Source of the DNA: Phellopilus nigrolimitatus
Taxonomy: Eukaryota; Basidiomycota; Agaricomycetes; Hymenochaetales; Hymenochaetaceae
Direction: 5' to 3'
Assembly (NCBI GenBank): GCA_021029095.1
Contig: JAJOHG010000126.1
Span: 1-64,000, forward strand
DNA: 64,000 bases
In this document: piece after piece, positions 52,472 to 62,479 of the stretch
Layout of the letters: every line of letters begins with the position of its first letter
Position numbering within the stretch: the stretch's first letter is position 1
Position numbers and translations under genes: made by a program
The notes under the pieces: model-generated
The model's input: the letters and a program-made list of their open reading frames with translations, nothing else
Databases searched by the model: none
Told to the model about the DNA's origin: nothing

Positions 52472-52899
52472 CTACCACTGACGGACGCAGTTCGCGCCCA
52501 GCGCGACTGCAAGGCAAGGAGCGGACGGAGGCTTCAGTCACTGCGAAAATCCGCAGGCAAAGAGAGCAAAGGGAACGGGCGCACGGGTCACGTCTTCGCA
52601 GCACGCGAGCACGCCGGGGCAGCGGCGCGCGTCGCCGTAGAGAAGGAGGCTGACGGGCGCGCAGCCCACGCCGAAAGGCGCGCTGTCGTCTGGCGGGGTC
52701 TGGGGGAAAAAAACGATGAGTCGTGCGCGATAGAGGGAGAAGAGGGACGCACGATGATGGAGGCGCAGCAGTTCAGGGTGCCGTTGGAGCACTCTGGCGT
52801 GCGGCTCGGTGGAGGCGACTGAGGGGCGGCGTGTGCGAGTCCTGCGAGGGACGCGAAGACGGCGGCGAGCAGGAGGTTCGGGGGAGATATGAAGAGCAT
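52472..52899 (-). CDS. Hydrophobin-like small secreted 8-cysteine protein 3 (98 aa)
   Basis: Exons 52899-52753, 52699-52585 and 52506-52472. Signal peptide (MLFISPPNLLLAAVFASLAG...HAAPQ), then C-X6-CC-X16-C-X13-C-X5-CC-X10-C and a short tail VRQW. The last splice uses a GTGCGC donor; choosing the earlier GTGACC donor would lose the eighth cysteine, so the first choice is preferred. Codon use is GC-rich, unlike genes 1 and 2. A weak TATA-like CATAAAAG lies about 75 bp upstream. Confidence 0.78.
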
Positions 52900-53524
52900 C
52901 GTTAGTACTGGGGGTGGTGAGTAGCTGTTGAAAGTAGGTTAGAGATGGTGAAAGGAGACGCCTCTGGAAGCTTTTATGACACAACGAGTTGGGGAGGACG
53001 TTGATGTCTTTCCGAGTGGATGCGCGAGCTCCTGCTAGTCTGCGATATAGTCCCCACAACTTGGGGCAGAACGGTCCTCATCGCAATACTTGTCGCAAAT
53101 AGCTCAGTTTAAGCCGAAGAACAAGCTCGGACTACATCCTAGCCATAGGTTACGAGCTTGGGGGAAAATCAAACGCGAGCCACAAGCATCAATGATCGAC
53201 GCCCGGGCCGGAGCGAAATTCGCACGGCGACGTCCTTTGTGATCGACTGCGCGCTGGACGACGTCGCCTGCGTCGCGCAGCACTCGAGCTCGCTGTCCTG
53301 CACGTCGACTACCGCCTACACGTTTGCGCAGATCTCCGTGCTAGCGCACTCTGTACATACACGAAACCCAGATCTGTGAGTCACCAGAGCTCCTTTCTTT
53401 TCCCCCGATCATTGGACTGCTGCTGCCCGCCATCGCCGCCAATCGCGACGAGCGCATGATCCCGCCGTTCCCAAAGCCGTACTTACTGACACTCTCGCAA
53501 CGAACCCAAAGCTGACACCCGGAC
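52900..53524. other. Divergent promoter region between hydrophobin-like gene 3 and Rtt109
   Basis: No gene called; a short plus-strand frame (53158-53379) lacks motifs. Confidence 0.55.
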
Positions 53525-55090
53525 ATGAAGCTGCGCGACCAGCTGCTCGACGCGCTCAAGGACCTCCCGGGCACGCGGCGCTTCCACGTGCACGTCCTCC
53601 TCTCCTCCCCGCGCAAGTACACCGCGCTCTACCCGTACGCGACCGCGCGGCCGCGCGTCTACGCGCAGGACCTGCTCGTGCTCTGCTCCGAGGAGCCGCT
53701 CGCTGGCGGCGGCGGCGGCGGCGCGGCGCGGGTGCTCGTGAGCGCGATCGAGGCGGCGGTGTTCGCGGTGCCCGCGACGCGCACGGCGGTGCTGTACGTC
53801 GCGAAGGTAGACTCAACGGGTCAGGGCGCCGCCGCCGCAGCGGGGGCGCCGACGGCGGCGCTCGTGCGCGCGCTGCTCGCGCACTACCTCGACCCCGCGA
53901 CGCGCCCCGTGCGCGCGGCGCGCGTGTGGGTGCACGTCTTCGCGCGCGCGCAGGCGCAGTACCTGTTCCCGAACTCGGCGGCGCACCCGCGCAAGCGCGT
54001 GCTCGGCGACGTGCAGCTGTGCGCGTGGTGGGCGCGGCTGTTTGCGCGCGTCGCGCGGGAGCTGGGCGACGCGCGTGGTCCGGTGAGGCTGTATTATGTG
54101 CTGCCGGGCATGGGCGAGGTGGAGGCGGCGCAGGCGCTGGGCGGGGCGGTGGTGGCGGCGGCGGCGGCGGCGGAGGGCGGCGCGCGGTGGGTGTACGGGC
54201 ACCCGTATGCGCAGACGGAGGTGCCGCTGCCGTACGCGGTGCGGACGAAGGACGGGGCGCCGAACCTGGGGCAGGTGATCCCGTCGTTCGACGACGACCC
54301 GAAGACGCGGTTCATGGACGAGATCGCGTGCACGACGCAGGTGGACGGGCTGGTCTCGCCGAAGCGGAAGCGGCGGCGGACGTCGGGCACGGCGGACGGG
54401 GAGCACGACGCGCATGCGGAGAGGGAGAGGGAGAAGAAGGAGAGGGAGAAGGAGAAAGACACGCGCGCGCGCGCGCACGGCGAGCTGGGCACGGTGAGCG
54501 CGGACGAGTTCTGGGAGCGGATGTCGTTCCGGCAGGAGTGCATCGCGGGCGCGGTGACGGGGTTCTTCGTCGCGGCGTGCGCGTGGCCGTCTGCGCCCGC
54601 GCCCGCGCCCGGGGCGGGGGCGGCGGAGGGTGAGGGCGGCGCGCCGCGACCGCAGCCCGGGGAGGTGTCGCACCAGCTGGTGCAGCGGGTTGTGCGGTCG
54701 CTGATGACGGGGCACGACTTCTCGACGACGGAGCGGACCGAAAGGGCGACGGAGAGTCTCGAGGGCGCTATCAAGGGCCTGTGTGCCGCTGCAGCCGTCC
54801 CGGATGCCGCCCCAGCTCCGACTTCGGCACCGGCCCTGCCACAGACGCCGCCGCCGCCGCCTCCACACAAGCGAGCGCTGCCGTCCGAGCCGGAAGCAGA
54901 ATTGGAGGCGGAGCCGGAGGCAGAAGGGGAAGGCGAGCCGGATGCGCCGGATGCGCCGACTCGGGACACGTACGAGGAGTTCATTTACGGCACGGTCGCG
55001 GTGACCAATGCCGAGCGTGCGCCCGACCCGTCGGCTGCAGCAGTGGGCGGGGGCGTGACAGTTCTCGCGGTGAGAAAGAAAAAGCGGTAG
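53525..55090 (+). CDS. RTT109: Rtt109-type histone H3 lysine acetyltransferase (521 aa)
   Basis: Intronless gene. The start MKLRDQLLDALKDLPGTRRFHVHVL is the typical Rtt109 N-terminus, followed by SSPRKYTALYPYATARPRVY and QDLLVLCSEEP, TAVLYVAKVDSTGQG, ALLAHYLDPATRPVRAARVWV, FARAQAQYLFPNSA, CAWWARLF, WVYGHPYAQTEVPLPYAV and IPSFDDDPKTRFMDEIA (residues about 251-267, the conserved acidic catalytic segment). SADEFWERMSFRQECIAGAVTGFF (about 325-349) is another family block. A basic patch PKRKRRR (about 280) and a Pro/Glu-rich C-terminus extend the fold. With chaperone Vps75 or Asf1 the enzyme acetylates H3K56 and H3K9/K27 on new histones in the nucleus; fungi-specific, related to p300/CBP in fold. 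Function from family knowledge. The long minus-strand frame here is a GC shadow. Confidence 0.95.
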   Translation: MKLRDQLLDALKDLPGTRRFHVHVLLSSPRKYTALYPYATARPRVYAQDLLVLCSEEPLAGGGGGGAARVLVSAIEAAVFAVPATRTAVLYVAKVDSTGQGAAAAAGAPTAALVRALLAHYLDPATRPVRAARVWVHVFARAQAQYLFPNSAAHPRKRVLGDVQLCAWWARLFARVARELGDARGPVRLYYVLPGMGEVEAAQALGGAVVAAAAAAEGGARWVYGHPYAQTEVPLPYAVRTKDGAPNLGQVIPSFDDDPKTRFMDEIACTTQVDGLVSPKRKRRRTSGTADGEHDAHAEREREKKEREKEKDTRARAHGELGTVSADEFWERMSFRQECIAGAVTGFFVAACAWPSAPAPAPGAGAAEGEGGAPRPQPGEVSHQLVQRVVRSLMTGHDFSTTERTERATESLEGAIKGLCAAAAVPDAAPAPTSAPALPQTPPPPPPHKRALPSEPEAELEAEPEAEGEGEPDAPDAPTRDTYEEFIYGTVAVTNAERAPDPSAAAVGGGVTVLAVRKKKR

Positions 55091-55444
55091 CGGTAGCGAG
55101 CCGTCCTTTGTAATCACAACTCTTTCAATTTGATTTGTAATAAAATAAAAAATAAAAAATAAAAGATATCCTCGACGTCGACGTCCACGTCCACGCCGCC
55201 GCCGCTGCCGCCGTCCACAGCGCCCGCCCGCTCGTCGTGCTCGCCGTGCTCGACGCCCTCCCCGTCGCAGGCTGTGAAAGAGAAAGCCGGTGGGAGATCA
55301 CGTCGCCTGCTCGCTTCGGGGACAACCTAGTCTGGAAACGAGAAGCCGTTCTCTTTCAGCCCTTTCAGCTCACCCTCCCCCCCGCCCAACATCGTCCTCA
55401 ACGGCGCGCACTCCGTCCCCGCATCACCCGACGCCCGCCCCGCC
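55091..55444. other. Intergenic, 0.35 kb
   Basis: It holds an AATAAA-like repeat (AATAAAAAATAAAAAATAAA near 55139-55165), a probable 3' end signal of Rtt109, and the 5' leader of the next gene. Confidence 0.5.
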
Positions 55445-58400
55445 ATGCCCGCGCCCCACGACAGGGCCGCCGTCCACTCCCTGCCGTCCTTCGCCCAGGC
55501 CTTCAGCGCCCTCTCCGCCGATCACGACTCTCACGGCGCCCTGCCCCCAATCCAGTTCCACGCTGCCGCTGCCTCTCCCTCTCCCTCTCCCTCGCACACC
55601 CACTCCCACTCGCACCACCCCCGCCCGCAGCCCACCCCGCCCGCCTCCGCGTCCTCGTCGGCTTCGGTGCCCCCGAAAGCCCACACAACAAACCGGAGAA
55701 AGCGCCCCCGCCCCGTGTCCGTGCATCGCGACAGCCACGACTCGTCCGGGTAAGCGTCTTTCTCTCGCTTTAGTCCGCTGCTTTTGCTCATCGCTCTGCA
55801 GCTCGCCGCAGCTCGGCATCGTCAAGACGGAGCAGGACGTCGACCAGCTCGACCCCTCGCCGTCCCCCAAGCTCCAGCAGTCCAAGCCGCTCCGCGCAAA
55901 ACAGCCGTCGTATGCAGCAGCGGCAGCAGGAGCAGCAACAGCAGACCCCGCGCCGGCCTCCAACTCCAACTCCAACTTCAACGCAAGTACATCTGCCGCC
56001 CCTCCGCCCTCGCTCGCCCGCCCGCCGCCCGGCCCGCCCTCCAAGCGCCGCCGCGTCACCATCAGCGGTGCGCGCCCGCTCCCGCTCAACACCGCGAACC
56101 TCCCGCCCGCCGACCCCGGCGCGCACACGCCCCCGCCCTTCGGCACGGGCTCCGCGTCCGGCGGCGGTGGCAGCGGCACGCACGCGCACACGGGGCCCTC
56201 CACCCCGATCTCGCCCGTCGTCATGGGCTTCACCATCCAGCGCGACGACCCGCAGGCGATCGAACAGGTGCGCGCGATGCTCGCCGTCAAGCAGAAGCAG
56301 AAGGCCCTCATCGAGTCGCGCCGCGGGAGCATCGCCGGGCTCGCGCCCCCGCTCGACGGCCGGCGCGCCTCCGCCGCGGGCCTCGACGGAGGTGCCGCCG
56401 CCGCCGCCGTCGCGGCTGCTGCTACTGGACGCCGCGGGAGCATCGCGGGCGTACACCCCTCCCAGATGCCCTCCGTGAACGTCGTCAACCCCACCCCGAC
56501 GTCGGCGACCGCACCTGTCGGGCCCGCGCCGAAGCGGTCCGGCGCGAGCCCCAGCGGGAACAGCAGCGCCAGCGCGCGCCATCTAGGCGCCTCGCCGCCC
56601 CTGATGTCGCCCGGCAGCATTTCGCTCAGCCCGAACGCGCGGACGCAGAGCACGCGCACGCGCAGCCCGTCCATGCTCGGTGGCGGCGGCGGCGGCGGGC
56701 GCGCGCTCAGCCCGGCCTCGCACGTCGGCGTCCCGAGCCAGGGCGCCCGCGCCGCGCCACCGTCCTCCATGGGCGCGTCGTCGTCGTCGATGACGTTCGC
56801 CGGGCGCTCGCCGCCGTCGCAGCACCCACACGCGGGGCCAAGCCAAGGCTCCGCGCGCGCGCAGATGCAGAGCCCGCCACAAATGCCGGGCGCGCCACCC
56901 GGCGCCAGCGCGCAGCTCGTCGCGAGCCAGGGCCTCACCGCGCTCGCGGACAACCTGCCACCGCCCCCGAACAGCTTTGCGCGCCGCAGAGCCAGCCAGC
57001 TGGGCCTCCGTGGCAACAAGCCGGCCGACATCATGATCAGCCCGCGCGAGACCGAATCCGCTGCGCCTCCGAGCAATAAATCTTCGAGCGGCCCCAGCTC
57101 ACAGCACATTCAGACGCAGACGCAGACGCAGATGCAGCCCGCACGGAACAATCGCAGCAGCAGCACCAGCTTCAACAACAACTACAAAATGCTGCAGCCC
57201 GCGATCCAGAGCGCGCCGCCGCGCCCCGGGCAGCAGCCCGGCCACTTCCCGATGGCGCTCCCGAGCCTGCCGCCCGCGCTTGGCCAGGTGCACCCGCGTG
57301 GCGGCGGCGTTGGCGTGGCGCTGCGCAAGACGCCCGGCCAGGTGCCCCCGACGCCGACGCGCCTCAGCATGCAGCGCGCGCTGCAGAGCGGCCCCGCGGA
57401 GAGCGCGAGCGTGCGGCTCTCGCAGCCGACGGGCACGCCACGCGCCCCGCGCACGGCTACGGGCGTGACGTTCGCCACGCCGTCACTGCTGCACGGGCCC
57501 CCCTCCGGCGGCGGCGGCGGCGGCAGCAATGGTGGAGGGAGTGCCCTGCTGCCGGCGACGCCGGCGACGCTGCACCGCGCGACGAACACGTCCTCGGACA
57601 AGGCGGCGTTCCTCGCGCCGTTCGAGCAGTTCTACGACGCGCTGAGCGACGCGCAGGTGCTGAAGGGCTGGTTCAGCGAGCAGCTGCGCCGCGTGGGCAC
57701 GGCCGTGAAGGACACGGAGGCGCAGATGGCCGCGCTCAGGGCCGCGCAGGCGGCGGTCGTCACGCGCGGCGACGTCGAGCGCATGGTGGCGGAGGCGGTC
57801 CAGCAGGAGGCGCGCGCGTGGCGCGACGAGGCGGCCCGCCTGCGCGGGCGCGTGGCGGAACTCGAGGGCGCACTGTACAGCTCGGCGAGGCGCGCGAGCG
57901 GGCCGCCGCCGCCGCCCCCGCACCTTAGGCTGGTCAACGGCGGCACCCCGCAGAGGCCGGCGCACACTCAGCCTCAGTCAGGCGCGCCGCCACCGCCGCC
58001 GCCACCGCCATCGAGTTCGTCGGGCAGCGGCGCGGCGTACCACGCGGTTGCGGCGCCCAGCATCGAGTCGTACACCTTCCCGCCCGTGGGGCCCCCGCCC
58101 CCCTCCAGCAGCAGCGGCTCCATGCACCCGCCGCCGCCGTCCAGCACGTCCGCGAACGCAGGCGACGCTGCGGCCGCACGGCCGCGCAGCGCATCGCCCG
58201 TGCGCCTCGGGCCGCAGGCGGCGGCGGCGACGGCGGATAGTGGGGGGCGCAGCCTGACGCACTCCGGGACGAGCTCGCCCGCGCCGTCGCTCGATGGCGG
58301 CGGGCTCGGCGGGAGCGCGGGCCTCGCGCGGCGCATGTCGGTGTCGGCGATGCGCTACGAGCCGCGCGCGCCGCTCGATGCTGCGCCTGTGCGCCGAGAT

Positions 58401-58586
58401 ACGAGGGATGGGGAGCGGGAGCGGGAGAGGGAGCGGGAGAAGAAGGGCGCGCGGCAAAATGGGGGTCAGGGCGGCGCGGGCGGCGGGACGGGTCTGAAGA
58501 GCGGTGGCGGAAGTGGCGCGGCTGAACCCGCTTCGTCATCGTCGGGCGCGCCGAATCGTGCGCCGACGCCTATGGACGAGAGTTGA
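55445..58586 (+). CDS. Large low-complexity nuclear-type protein with a C-terminal helical segment (1029 aa)
   Basis: Two exons, 55445-55749 and 55802-58586, joined over a 52-nt GTAAGC...CAG intron in phase, give 1029 residues starting MPAPHDRAAVHSLPSFAQAF. Most of the chain is Pro/Ser/Ala/Gly-rich. Ordered-looking islands: KTEQDVDQLD with a KRRRVTISG basic motif (about residues 110-200), MGFTIQRDDPQAIEQVRAML with KQKQKALIESRRGS (about 245-280), and a charged alpha-helical, probably coiled-coil segment from DKAAFLAPFEQFYDALSD to LRGRVAELE (about 700-790). The tail has EREREREREKK. A single-frame start at 55290 was rejected because it ignores the intron. I do not recognise the family; nuclear location is only suggested by basic motifs. 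Confidence 0.78.
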
Positions 58587-60202
58587 CTGCTGGCGCGGTG
58601 AGACTATGGCGGCGACGACGATGACGACGACGACGACGACGACGCAACGATTCATGATCTTTCCCGACTGTCCTCGATATCAACGCGTATCTGTTTTCTG
58701 GCGATCTTCTGGCGGTCTCTCCCGTTGGGCTTTTTTTTTTCTCCTTGCTGTATATTCGGTCGTACGTGTATGTATTTATACCAACCGCATCGACTCCTGT
58801 TTTCTCTCTTCCCTTTTTTGTTTTTGTTTCCCTGCTGCTACACGATCCGTGTACCGAGTCCTCCTCCTCCCCGCTTGCTTGCTCGCTCGCTCGCTTCCCA
58901 TTGTCTGAAACTTTCTGCTTCCGGATCTGTTTCGCTCTGCCTGTCTCTGACCGTCCGACCTGCTTTTGCCTTTGCCTTTGCCTTTGCCTGTAGCACTCCT
59001 CACAAACTCAACATGTCAAGCGCTCTCCTCATGTCTTTGTCCAAGTCCAATATAGAGTCTCGTTCTTTCATCGTTTCTCTTCATCTTTGTTTCTTTTGTT
59101 TTTTTGAGCAGTCGTGGCCCCGGGAGGCGAGTATACACGCAGGCATCTCCCGTTCTGCCTCTGCGGCTTGGCGCACCGTGCGCTCTTCGCGAGAGCGGTG
59201 GCGTGGAAGTGTACGAGCAGGCGTGCGTATATGTGTAACATATGTATATACATACATTCATGACATTTCTCAAGCTCAGGGGGATGGTTTGCTGAGCGGG
59301 TGGCGAGAAGACCGCCGACCGTTTAGTGGTGCACTATGTTACCACATATGGAGCGGTATTGACCATATCGGGTATAGCATGGTACATACATGCGGGCTCA
59401 AAATCAAAGCTGGAACTCAAGCCGCAGGACAGCGGGCGCCACGCTCGGTGTGATTACTATGTCAAGACCCATTTTTGGCAAGCTACAAGCTCTTTTTTCC
59501 TGAAACGAAGTCGGATGGCACTCAGACGGTCGTCAAAGCCAGTTCCCGAAGCGTGGCGGGGTATTGACCAACCATATCCGTGCATATCCGTGCTCGCACG
59601 TTGCCAAAAAAGCTTCTATCGTACGCTCCTTCTACTCGTCAAGAGAGCTCGATTGATGAAACGACCTCTGCAAGTCTTTCTTTTCTTTTCGTAGATGAAA
59701 ATAGCATCTTGTTTCACCCGGGATAGTGTTTGTGTAGCGGTCGGACGTGCATACTTTTGTACTTCAACAGCGCCCGCACTATTTTCCACCGTGCTTTGAC
59801 GTCGACAACTTGCATTTGATGAGCTCGATAAGGATACCTACGCACTTTGAACACGGCGTATTTACACGACCGCGGTCGTCTAATTGGAGCCATCATGGCG
59901 GGGGCCCATTCCCGAACTCGAAACGTTGGCACACCAGTGGAGCCGAACTTCCGCCCACATTTACAATCAAAACGCCGGGATCGACGCCGCGCGTGGCAGT
60001 AAGCACTATGCGCCGCTCAATAGAGTGCATGAAGTTTCCGCCAAGACCCGAGTACTGCGAGCCACAGTATCTCCTTTGACAGAAACGCTGGACTAAAACA
60101 TTCTCGCTCCCGACGAACGCTCAAAACAACACCTGAAAGGCAGAATGGAAAATACCAACCGCCTCGGGCTATCATCGTCGCGCTCTCCCCGCCCTCCTGT
60201 GC
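58587..60202. other. Intergenic, 1.6 kb, no gene seen
   Basis: Pyrimidine-rich 3' flank (58.7-59.1 kb) with triplet runs (GACGAC near 58.61-58.64 kb, TTTGCC near 58.97 kb), then a stretch with a hydrophobin-promoter-like element at 59476-59511 (TTGGCAAGCTACAAGCTC). Confidence 0.5.
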
Positions 60203-60210
60203 TATAAAAA
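60203..60210 (+). promoter_or_regulatory. TATA box of hydrophobin-like gene 4
   Basis: TATAAAAA 91 bp before the ATG, in the context GTGCTATAAAAACTGG, similar to genes 1 and 2. Confidence 0.65.
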
Positions 60211-60300
60211 CTGGAGAAAGCAGCCTTATTTTCACTATCAGAGCCAGCTCTCACCCCCGACAATCAAACAAACTCATACTTGTCAACGTCGCCGAAAAAG

Positions 60301-60748
60301 ATGTTCGTCGTATCCGCTACAAAGCTCATCGCCGCGGTCTCTGCCGTATCCTTCGTCGCTCTCTCGTACGCTACCGCGCAGTCGCAGGCCTCAGATATGT
60401 CGTGCGTAAACAACAATGGCACCTTAAGCTGCTGTTCTTCCGCTTTGGTATGCTCACCCCAGGCTTTTCCTCCTGACAAACTAACACGCGATTTTTGGTC
60501 GCAGGACACTGAAAACGGTGACATGGACTTCCTCGGTACTGGTTGCGAGACCACAGACGAGCAGGCCCCCTGCACTGCCCCTTCCGTGCTCGGATGTTGC
60601 GAGCAACTGGATGGCCAGTCGCCGAGTACGTTCCTCCTTCCTTGCCAAGAGAGCTAGGCTGATCCACAACCGTTTTTCTTCCCGTCTTGTCTCTTTCTTT
60701 GTAGACGGGCAATCTCAGAGTATTTGTTTCCCCCGGATCAGTGATTGA
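60301..60748 (+). CDS. Hydrophobin-like small secreted 8-cysteine protein 4 (103 aa)
   Basis: Exons 60301-60447, 60505-60625 and 60705-60748. Signal peptide (MFVVSATKLIAAVSAVSFVALSYA), then C-X8-CC-X17-C-X8-C-X7-CC-X14-C. The spacing is related to but looser than in genes 1-3; the sequence after the signal peptide is acidic. The third exon supplies the eighth cysteine (SICFPRISD). The same intron positions as in genes 1-3 (after the CC pair and before the last Cys) support common ancestry. Confidence 0.78.
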
Positions 60749-62479
60749 GCAATGGGCCATACATACGATATGTGCTTCGCCGGCGGTCCTGTTTTCAGCA
60801 TTGCGTTCTGTCTTATTTAGACATCTTCCACTTGATGACCATGGTAGTAATAGCATAGTGTGACAACATGATGGCATTATAGCATGATGAAAGCTGGATG
60901 CGCGAGCGTACAGCTAGCTAGAGTATTCGATCTGAACGCACTGAGTCGCAGCCAAGAAATCATGTCGGCCAGAACCTGATATTTTCCTTTTGGTGTTGAC
61001 ACGATCAAGTTTCCAGTGACTAGGCTTCAGAGTTTCAGTATAAGCAGTAGGTCAAACTCGCAGAACAGCAATACAACCAAGAGCCTATCGAATTCGAAAG
61101 GATCCTATTACTAAATGTGGAAGGTCGTTGGCCATATTGGGTGTAAGTATTACAAGCCACATTTCACATACATCGTTCAGAACCCAGTAAATTCTCAAGG
61201 AACACGAGTTAGACCATAAGACAGATAACCGAAATAAAGCATCACTGCTGAATACTTGTTTGCTACTTGAACTAAAAGACTGGAGTCATATAAACTGACC
61301 TTCCATTCAGAGTTAGAGATAGTTTCTCGGTGCCTCTGTTATCGAGGCATGCAGTTTTCAAAACCGAGCTAGAAGATCTATAAAATAACGCGTCCACGTT
61401 GCAAGCGTCCGTTTTCCCGGGTACTGTCTGATAGGCAACAAGTGAGTGAATAATGCGAAGGTGAACACTTGTACTAGGCTCTAAGAACGACAGCAAAAAG
61501 GATGCGGTAGAGAAAGGACTTGGCGAGCGAGGAGGAATAGAGGTAGGTCCATAGATTTGATTTCCCGCGTACACATGCATACGAATCGGGAATGCGTCAT
61601 CGATCATCCCAGAACGCTGATTAGAGCATTGTAGCATCCAGGAGCAGACCACTGTTTGAGAGTCAGGAAAAGAAAAGATGCATGGAAAATCCGAGAGGAC
61701 CGTCCTATGCGCTGATAGCGTTCCACGTCACGCAAATGCTGCCGAGCCTCTCTCACCATGGTTTGTATCAATGACACAGGGGAAGCCTGCGCGCTGGTAA
61801 GATATTCCGACGTAGTGTGGTTTATGGGAATGCCATGCCAGGGGAGCCCGGGCACGCTTCGATATGTGCGACAGCCCATTGGATGTGGGACGTGTCGCTG
61901 GGTCCTGCACTCGGAACGGCATAGCTACAAGAAGCGACGCTCGGGCTAAGTCCTGAACGAGTCTGGAGAACAAAGCTGACGTCTTCTGGACGGAAGTGAC
62001 CTTCTTGTTTGACTCGGAAAAGGCACCGACCAAGAAGAACCCCTATAGATATTCGCGGGGCCCCACAAACTAACGACCAATAGAAATCAAAGACGCACGC
62101 GCACACGCAGCACATTTGTGTCAAGAATCCCACCGTTTACGGACTCAGAAAAGTACCGAGTACTGCGTAGCTCTAACAAGTCGCGAAGAACAAAGGCAGG
62201 CCCTGAAGTAATTCTTTCAGCTTTATTTATTATTGAAGTACCATAAATGTCAGAAGCTCTCCTACTGCGCGTGCTCTTCGATGCTCCCGCTAGAACGGTA
62301 ATTTACTGAATTCCTTTCCGAAAACGCGAGACCGTCTACACGCGCCTCGAATACAGATAGCTGAGTTCCCGAGAAATAAGCTGAGCTTGGGGTCGGATGG
62401 TTGGAAATCGACGTGTCTGAGGCGTCCAAAAATGGACTCGGAACACCGTCGACCGCTAGATCAGATGACTGTGCAAATG
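60749..62479. other. Intergenic, 1.7 kb, no gene seen
   Basis: Several minus-strand frames of 90-126 codons (61272-62133) have no motif and no consistent splice partners. Confidence 0.5.

Noticed and set aside
53813..55117. 434-codon minus-strand frame over Rtt109 (and similar ones over 55424-57109)
   Set aside because: Arg/Pro-rich shadow frames caused by G/C third positions; no start context or splice logic.
55290..58586. Single-exon 1098-codon reading of the low-complexity gene
   Set aside because: Its first 170 codons are out of frame with exon 1 (55445-55749). The GTAAGC...CAG intron gives a natural N-terminus and joins in phase.
61272..62133. Cluster of 90-126 codon minus-strand frames
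   Set aside because: Overlapping, motif-free and not joined by sensible splice sites.
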